Origin: Acholoe squamosa
Lineage: Eukaryota; Annelida; Polychaeta; Phyllodocida; Polynoidae
Length of the DNA stretch: 64,000 nucleotides
Direction: 5' to 3'
NCBI GenBank assembly: GCA_949317995.1
Contig: OX439041.1
Location: forward strand, 14,787,501-14,851,500
Shown here: positions 57,165 to 64,000 of the stretch, in pieces
Layout of the letters: each line of letters begins with the position of its first letter
How positions within the stretch are numbered: the stretch's first letter is position 1
The notes under the pieces: generated by a model
Told to the model about the DNA's origin: nothing
The model's database searches: none
Seen by the model: only the letters and a program-made list of their open reading frames with translations
Position numbers and translations under genes: made by a program

Positions 57165-57740
57165 ATAAGTCAAAAATGGGCAAATTGGGAAAGTAGGTCA
57201 TAAGCAGTCAAGATAGTTAAAATTTGTCGAAATAGGTCAAATTGGTTCCAAGTAGGTAAAATTGAATGAAATTAGGTCAGACTAGGATAAATTATGTCAA
57301 ATTGGTTGAAAATGGGTCAATCAGGTCAAATTCTATCAAATTAGGTCAACGGTGGTAAGAATAGATCACATTGGTCAAAATTAGGTCCAGTAGGTCAAAG
57401 TAGGCTAAGGTAGGTCAAATATTGCGAAAATAAGTCAATTTGGTTAAAGGTGGGTCAAGGAGGTTAAATCAGGTCAAATATGGTAAAAGTAGGTCAAATT
57501 GGTCAAAGGTAGGTCAGTAGGTCAAATCAGGCTAAGATAGGTCAAATTAGGTCAAATAATGGTGAAAATAGGTAAAATTGTTCAAAAGAAGGTCAATTAG
57601 GTAAGGATAGTTCAAATAAGGTCAAATATCTTAAAATAGGTCAAATCAGTCAAAAGTAGCATGATTAGGTCAAAGTAGGTTAGAATGGGTCAAATTAGGT
57701 CAAATATAGTCAAAGTAGGTTAGATTGGTCAAAAATAGTC
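57165..57740 (+). repeat. AGGTCAAAT repeat, left arm
   Basis: Degenerate short tandem repeat of TAGGTCAAATTGG type with a period near 22 bp. Its reverse complement fills 58011-59195. Confidence 0.88.
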
Positions 57741-57783
57741 ATAGTCGACCTTATTTTGACAAATTTCGACATAATTTGACATA

Positions 57784-58006
57784 CCGTAAATCCTTGCGTA
57801 TAATACATGGCTTATGCACCCAAATTACACCCCATGCGTCCTATGGGATTTATCCCAACTCAGGGTGCGTCTTATATGTGAGGATATTACACTATATAAC
57901 AATACTAAAATGACCAAGATATTACCCCAGATCTGTCCTATATGATTTTACCAAAGTCAGGGTGCGTCCTATACACAAGGGGCCTACTATACGCGAGGAT
58001 TTACAG
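57784..58006. mobile_element. TA-flanked MITE at the centre of the inverted structure
   Basis: 223 bp with terminal inverted repeats CCGTAAATCCTTGCGTATA and TATACGCGAGGATTTACAG, flanked by TA on both sides (57782-57783, 58007-58008). TA duplication suggests a Tc1/mariner-type parent. The interior has GGGTGCGTC-TATA strings on both halves and no coding frame. Confidence 0.8.
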
Positions 58007-58010
58007 TAAA

Positions 58011-59195
58011 TGACCTACTTTTACCTATTTCCAGCATATTTGACCTTACTTCACCTATCATACCCTACATTTTGACAAAATTGACCTACTTTTGACCAAT
58101 TTGATCTATCTCAACCATATTTGATCTATCCTGACCTTATTGGACCTAATTGACCTACTTTTGATCAATATGACCTGTTTTCACTATATATGACCTTAAT
58201 TGACCCATCCTGACCTAATTGACCTACTTTTGACCAATTCGACCTATTTTCACCATGTTTGACCTAATTTGATTTACTTTGACCTTATCGACCTATTTCT
58301 GACCAATTTGACTGGTTTTCACCATATTTGACCTAATTTGACCTATCCTACCCTTATTGACCTATTTTTACCAATAAGACCTATTTTCACCCTATTTGAC
58401 TTAATTTGAACTATCCTGACATTATTTATCTTTTTTTGACCAATTTGACCTAATTTCACCATATTTACTCTAATTTGTCCTATCCTACCCTATTTGACCT
58501 GCTTTTCACCAATTTGACATATTTTTCCAGCATATTTGACCTTATTTGACCTATCCTACCCTACTTTTTATCAATTAGACCTAATTTCACCCTATTTGAC
58601 TTAATTTGACCTATCCTACCCTTATCGACCCACTTTTTATCAATTAGACCTAATTTCACCCTATTTGACTTAATTTCACCTATCCTGACCTTATTGACCT
58701 ACTTTTGACCAATTTGACCTATTTTCACCATATTTACTCTAATTTGTCCTATCCTACCCTAATTGACCTGCTTTTGACCAATTTGGCCTATTTTCACCAT
58801 ATTTGACATAATTTGACCTATGCTACCCGAATAGACATACTTTTGACCAATTTGACCTAATTTCACCATATTTACTCTAATTTGTCCTATCCTACCCTAA
58901 TTGACCTGCTTTTGACCAATTTGGCCTATTTTCACCATATTTGACATAATTTGACCTATGCTACCCGAATAGACATACTTTTGACCAATTTGACCTAATT
59001 TCACCATATTTACTCTAATTTGTCCTACCCAACCCTAATTGACCTGCTTTTGACCAATTTGGCCTATTTTCACCATATTTGACATAATTTGACCTATGCT
59101 ACCCGAATAGACATACTTTTGACCAATATTACCTATTTTCAACATATTTGACCTAATTTGACCTATCCTGACCCAATTGACTTATTTTGACAGCT
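58011..59195 (-). repeat. TTTGACCTA repeat, right arm
   Basis: Tandem, mostly ~22-bp units of the type ATTTGACCTAATTGACC, the reverse complement of the left array. A higher-order ~120-bp block (with CTACCCGAATAGACATACTT) is repeated three times at about 58760-59120, showing recent local expansion. It is twice as long as the left arm. Confidence 0.88.
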
Positions 59196-59209
59196 ACTCT
59201 TTTAAGAAC

Positions 59210-59640
59210 TCGCAATTACCTGATGTAGGAACCAGCAGGAAGTGGGTGCAGGAACCAGCACCTAATGGATGTGGGAACCACTACCAGTTACTCTATGTGG
59301 AAGCCAGCAGGTACTGGGTGCAAGAACCAGCAAGGGTGTTGGATCCAGCAGCTACTTGGGTTAGGAACCATTTTATATGGGAACCAGCAGCTACTGGATG
59401 TGGGAACCAGCATGTACTGGGTACAGGAAACAGCAACTAATGTGCATGGGAACCACCAAGTGCTGGGTGTGGGAACCAGCAGCTACTTGGTATGGGATCC
59501 AGTGCCAGTAGCGGATAGGTGTGGAACCGCAGTTACAGTGGGTGGGAACCACCAGTTACAGGATGCTGGAACCACCAACTACTTGGTGTGGAACCATCAG
59601 TTATTGTGTGAGGGAACCGATAGCTACCCGGTAGTTGCTG
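59210..59640 (-). repeat. GGAACCAGCAGCTACT repeat, right arm
   Basis: Degenerate tandem copies of GGAACCAGCAGCTACTGG, the inverted counterpart of 56850-57130 and longer than it. The 153-codon frame across it (59265-59726) is a translation of the repeat. Confidence 0.85.
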
Positions 59641-59834
59641 GTATAAACTTTGTTCATATAGAAAGACATAGAGTGCACCATGCAATGCTAAAAGATACCT
59701 GTCACAAGTTGGTTTTCATGAGTTGACACCTTGACAGTTTGACAGCAATGAAATGAAATTGACTTTGAACATTAATATTGGTTTTGGACTCTAACTTTTT
59801 TTGTGAAAGTCAACTCTTTACTTCAACTTCAATT

Positions 59835-60110
59835 GTAGGAGGTGTGTGTGGACACAGAGGTAGATGGGTGTGGACATATAGGGAGTTAAGTGTGGACAGA
59901 GAGAGAGAGGGGTGTGGACATAGAGGGAGGTTGGTGTGGACACAGAGGGAGGTGGGTGTGTATATAGAGGGAGGTGTGTGTGCACTTAGAGGGGATGTGG
60001 ACATAGAGAGGATGTGGATGTGTGAGGGGGTGCATGTGGACATGAGGCATGTGAGTGTATGTGGATAAAAGGGAATGTATGTACATAGATGGATGTGAGT
60101 GTGGACACAT
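59835..60110 (+). repeat. 22-bp minisatellite, second array
   Basis: About ten copies of the unit seen at 55830-56745, in the same orientation, decaying to the right. The minus-strand His/Ser/Thr-rich frames here are repeat translations. Confidence 0.88.
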
Positions 60111-61690
60111 ATACAGACATGTAAATATACTGGGACAGAAGGGGAATCTGACCATGAGTGTTGCAATCTACAACAACCCTGCATACAAGTAAAGTCACCT
60201 TCTGCTAGGTGCTTGTGTGAGTTACCCAAATTAGGCTGGCTGGGAATGGGTACACTGTATAAGAGGTAAGGTAATCAGTACACAAGGTGGGCCCACTATG
60301 ACCTGGATTGGGAAAGGGTCTGACTGCCTCTCACACTTAGTTGTATAGTAGTAGTATGCAGCTGCAATAAGGAGGGCTATTTCTGAACACAGCCAGTGGC
60401 CATACAATTACATGTATAGGTTTGCAATCATGCCTTCAGATGTACAATATCACATATTATTGCAAATAAAGATCCAGTCAGGTACTTAGGATTTCTTTTA
60501 TGGATCATTGCAAATGCTGGTAAAGTGCTTGAATTAGCATTCATGAATATTGCACACAACAAGGTACAATAGCATTGGTTATATTGAGATACTAGTGCCA
60601 TTTCCTATTTAGGATTGTAAGTGCCCTTATGAATAGAGCAGCAAGAAAATGGTGACCTTTGCATGTCATAATGAATAGAAAATGGTGAAAAATGGCAAAT
60701 TTATGCTTACCCACTGTTACCCTCAGTTTTTGGAGACAGGTCTTGTGTGTAGGTGAGCCAGGTGGAAATGACAGCTGAGGTGGGGCAGTGTAGCCCAAAC
60801 TGGTTGGTCCTGTTGGTGTTTGGGAGTGCTCAGTAGGTATCAGCAGGGGGTGAGGGGGCACAGGGGTCGTTCTATTTCCATCTGATATGTCATGTTCATT
60901 TTTCAAATCATACTCAAATATGTTCTCGATGGACACATGTCATAACATGGTATTTATGTGTTAATAGTCCATTAAATATCACATAGTTATAGTCCATTAA
61001 ATATCACATAGTTCATAGTGAGTCTATACATGAGGTGTGATGGACCTAGGCATAAACCTGTTACAGTGTATTTTCAATGGATGGAACTATGGCATGCATC
61101 CCATATGAAGGAAGTCTGGTGTAAATTTGAGATTTCCCCAAATATTTTCCCCCAAAAATGACACAAAAGAGAGTCAGAAAAGTTTTCCATGTGAGTATCT
61201 TGATGCTCATTTTTGAGAAGATTAATTCTTGACACTCAGCAATGATTGCTGGTCTCATATAAGTACCAGTGGTTAGTGGGGTGGGAAGGTGTTAAAATAA
61301 CTCTTCAGCACTAAAATTTCATAAGTACCTGTCTTGGATATGGACCAGGGGTAAAGACCAAACCAAATGTCTGGGTATTTATTTAGTACAGTGAATAAGG
61401 CACAGTGGGATTTTGGGCGCTTTTACACGGTTAAGTAGACAGCACAGACAGTGTTAAATGATGCCAGTATATTTTTCATGGGAGGCTGAGTTTAGATATG
61501 CTTTTACATTCACCCATTTATGCCCCAGAAATCCCCCTCCCCATCTGACTAAAATGACCTGTTCTGTAAGTGTGTACCACAGGTGGTTTGCCTGCACCCT
61601 ACAACCTTGACAGTCTAAATTAAGCTGACTCTTTACTTAGTGCCCGTAAACAACTTAGCATGCCCTATAATCATTGAGTGCCTATTTGCC
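60111..61690. other. Intergenic, nothing recognised
   Basis: No gene is supported. A 28-bp sequence (AGTCCATTAAATATCACATA) occurs twice in tandem at about 60966-61018. Confidence 0.45.
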
Positions 61691-61704
61691 AGGCCTCTGA
61701 ATGC

Positions 61705-61928
61705 TACCTAACTCTTTAAGGTCTGCTGATGCAGTAGTGTAACGTGCCCATTGGCTGGCATGTTTTACCAATGAAGACTTGGGGAGTCTGCTTGCCAGCA
61801 CTTCATTGGGGCATCATGCTGATCTTCCCAAAGCGTAAGCATGATGCTTGAATGTAGCCCTGGCTGCATTAATGCATCATGACAACCAAAATGCATTAAT
61901 GCATTAGGGTTAGCCCTTAAAGGGTTTA
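61705..61928. mobile_element. Relative of the ATGCATTAATGCAT MITE family
   Basis: The right end (CATTAATGCATTAGGGTTAGCCCTTAAAGGG, described by parts) resembles the ends at 54174-54865, with TGCATTAATGCATCATGAC just inside. The left end near 61708 (CTTTAAGGTCTGCTGATGCA) is a weaker inverted match. It is probably a diverged short copy. Confidence 0.5.
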
Positions 61929-62217
61929 ACTCTGTTCAAGACATGTCTAGCAGACATGCACATTTAGTGAGATATCAATAAGGGTCATAATTATTAGAAT
62001 GGGAGAGTGAGTGAGTAATAAATGTTTAACACCATTTCGACAACTGAGGTCATATTCATGGTGAGAACTACATTACACATCTTCACAGATGAATGTGTCA
62101 GTGCCCATGCATATGTGCACCACACACATATTAGAATGGGACACATAATATTATGATTCAATCAACTTTATGTATTAATTTTGTCAGTAGCTTAAGTCAA
62201 TCAATTTTCCATTTTTT

Positions 62218-62350
62218 TGGGGGGCAAGGCTCTCCCTCTTTTTTTCTGCCTCGCTCTCTTTCTATTTTGCTCTCTTTCTCTCTTTTCCCTCCCTCTATTG
62301 CCTTCCTCTCTTTCTCCCGTTTCCCTCTCCCTTTCTCTCTCTCTCTCCTT

Positions 62351-62391
<41 letters not shown>

Positions 62392-62470
62392 TTATATCTA
62401 TCTCTCTTGCTCTCTCTGTGCCTCTCTTGCCCTCTCATTTCTTTCCATCTCACTCCCTCTCTCTGTTCTT
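62218..62470 (+). repeat. CT-rich microsatellite
   Basis: A ~250-bp pyrimidine tract dominated by (CT)n with TTTC and CCTC interruptions. Two overlapping Leu/Ser/Phe-rich plus-strand frames (62153-62572 and 62217-62540) are its translations. Confidence 0.93.
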
Positions 62471-62574
62471 TGGACCAAACCAGGATTCCATGCTCACACA
62501 GAGGCCCCTGGTGGACTCTGGCATCTTCACTTTATGCTGAAGAATCAGACTTATGTGTATAAATCTCACTAGAG

Positions 62575-62700
62575 GGCCCTGTTAAAAACTGGGGAATATC
62601 AGGGTAATTCACGGGATTGTAGGTACTATTCCCAGGATCTTCCCGAGAATATGTGCTCACAGATTCACCAGTCGTTCACGGGATTTTCCCGTGTCTTGTT
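62575..62700. repeat. CACGGG-rich segment, inverted relative of 49770-49940
   Basis: Contains TTCACGGGATT twice and TTCCCGTG, with TGCTCACAGATTCACC in between; the reverse complement, GGTGAATCTGTGAGCA, matches the TTCTGTGAGCAG region at 49866. Similarity is loose (about 65-70%) outside the core strings. Confidence 0.55.
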
Positions 62701-63030
62701 TTGAGGGCCACCACATTACCAGCGCCAGCCATGACAAAATAGGGCATCCTTTTGGACATTAGGTGTGATTGCTCCTCTATAGCTCTGCCAGTTTCCTGCA
62801 CCTCTTTCACTAGAGCACCAATATCAGACATATCCACTGCTTCAGAAATGTTTTGACCTTCAACACCCTTTACGTCACGATTTACATCCCTATCCTCCAA
62901 GATTTCACCAGCATCCAAATAAATCCGCGAGTTTTCAATAGCGTTTGATTGGTTAGCTGCATCTCTAGGATTTTCTTCAGAAGCACAAGCCTTACTGTCA
63001 TTCGGTTGCCGAGAATGCCTAGGGTCATTG
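62676..63030 (-). pseudogene. Unrecognised minus-strand ORF fragment, possible exon
   Basis: About 118 open codons without a convincing start; an acceptor-like CCCTAG at about 63015-63020 could mark an exon boundary. The product is acidic with a helical stretch (ALVKEVQETGRAIEEQ) and a VMAGAGNVVALKT string, ending in the CACGGG-rich segment. The composition looks coding, but no family is recognised. Confidence 0.3.
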
Positions 63031-64000
63031 CAATGTTATAACTTCTCCGTGTTGACAAAAACAGCAGAAATGGATGAAAGCCATAGGTGGAACTGGTGTG
63101 TTTACTCTACTAGTCTCTTGATCCTGTGAAATAAAACATTATCACATGCTACAGGGATGTTGATTCATATTATCCCCACGAAATGGATTTCTGATGTCTT
63201 GCAATTTTTTATTATATGCCATTCGATTACTGAAATACTGTATTGCAAAATTCTATTGAAGATATATTGTCATATTTGGTGCCTAAATGGCCACCAAATG
63301 GAAGGTACATGTCAAGAGGTAAATCAGATATTTTAACAGTTTAGGCACTTAGTGTTGGACTAGTCACTAGGTTTTGATATTTATAAGGAGCAATGTTAGT
63401 GTATTGATGTTAGGACGCTAAAAATACTTGCAGTGTCCCGCTATAAAAATTAAGGGATTTAGTTCTCGTTTGTGCATCAAGGGGTAAACCCAGACCTTTC
63501 CTTTGTATCAGCCCTGCAGATTGATTTATATATGGAATAGCACATACCCTTTTGAGTAGAGGAATGTAACAATGTAAGAAAAATGTATAGTCCTGGCACT
63601 CTGGTCCTCTCTCACTACTGGATTATTTCACTAACGAGTGGTAGCGGTGGAAAGTGAATATTGTGGGTAATAGAGTAGTAGATAACATGTCCTTCATGAA
63701 TAGTGAACTTGTAAATTCCACATGATTGGCCAAAAAATACCATCACATGGGGGTCACATGGGGGGCTGTTTAACCCCCAGACCCGGAGGTCGTTTCTTAA
63801 CAGCCTACGACTGCACCTATCAAGTCCCCATAGCAATAGCCTTGGCCTTTATAGTCATAGAGTTGTGAGTGATCATAGTACCATAACAAATGGCCTCAGG
63901 ACACTGTATAAGTCTAACACTATGGGGTTAAGTGGCAGAATAATTAGTGGAGAGAACTTTGTGATAAGACATGGACAGCATGATAGTGTAATACTAAGAG
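63031..64000. other. Intergenic, nothing recognised
   Basis: No gene, RNA or repeat could be supported up to the window end. Confidence 0.45.

Noticed and set aside
59265-60229. Frames of 139-153 codons over 59.2-60.2 kb
   Set aside because: They translate the GGAACCAGCAG repeat and the 22-bp minisatellite.
62153-62572. Leu/Ser/Phe-rich plus-strand frames that look like membrane proteins
   Set aside because: They are translations of the CT-rich microsatellite.

Overview
The window reads as repeat-rich DNA from a metazoan, probably a marine invertebrate; the phylum cannot be fixed from sequence alone. Evidence: a spliced GT-AG host gene, an RNase H-bearing LINE, tRNA-derived SINE heads, MITEs, an envelope-bearing Ty3/Gypsy element and a protein-primed polymerase fossil of the Polinton type. 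No bacterial operons, rRNA, CRISPR array or intact tRNA gene is seen.

Layout. 1-25.8 kb is a tandem array of an exactly 3,453-bp unit (one partial, two full and one diverging copy). Each full unit carries a broken piece of a protein-primed DNA polymerase, about 95 bp of a LINE 3' end, and a retropepsin-like fossil with a basic tail. A 15.65-kb Ty3/Gypsy element with gag, pol, an F-like envelope region and an antisense ORF (763-16416) sits inside the first unit, with a 4-bp target duplication; the same site is empty in the later units. In the last unit the polymerase fossil is split by a dead minus-strand LINE (25805-27813, 14-bp target duplication) and continues to about 29.5 kb. The truncated LINE end inside the tandem units shows the order of events: polymerase element, then LINE, then tandem amplification, then Gypsy insertion.

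29.5-41.1 kb is non-coding and holds a 3.7-kb foldback-like element (30075-33820), a second inverted-repeat pair (36480/39122) and a cluster of CACGTG motifs (40110-40500). The one clear host gene, a four-exon phytanoyl-CoA dioxygenase (PhyH)-like oxygenase of 304 residues, lies at 41129-46202; its introns carry a SINE and an inverted pair of 17-bp minisatellites.

46.2-64 kb has no convincing complete gene. It holds a near-perfect 2.27-kb palindrome (47158-49428), a MITE with a 5-bp duplication, a family of MITEs with ATGCATTAATGCAT ends, and a composite inverted minisatellite structure (56850-59640) with a TA-flanked MITE at its centre. Two minus-strand ORF fragments sit beside inverted CACGGG-rich segments 12.9 kb apart. 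The unifying feature of the right half is repeated use of long inverted repeats built from short tandem repeats, the architecture known from Foldback elements.
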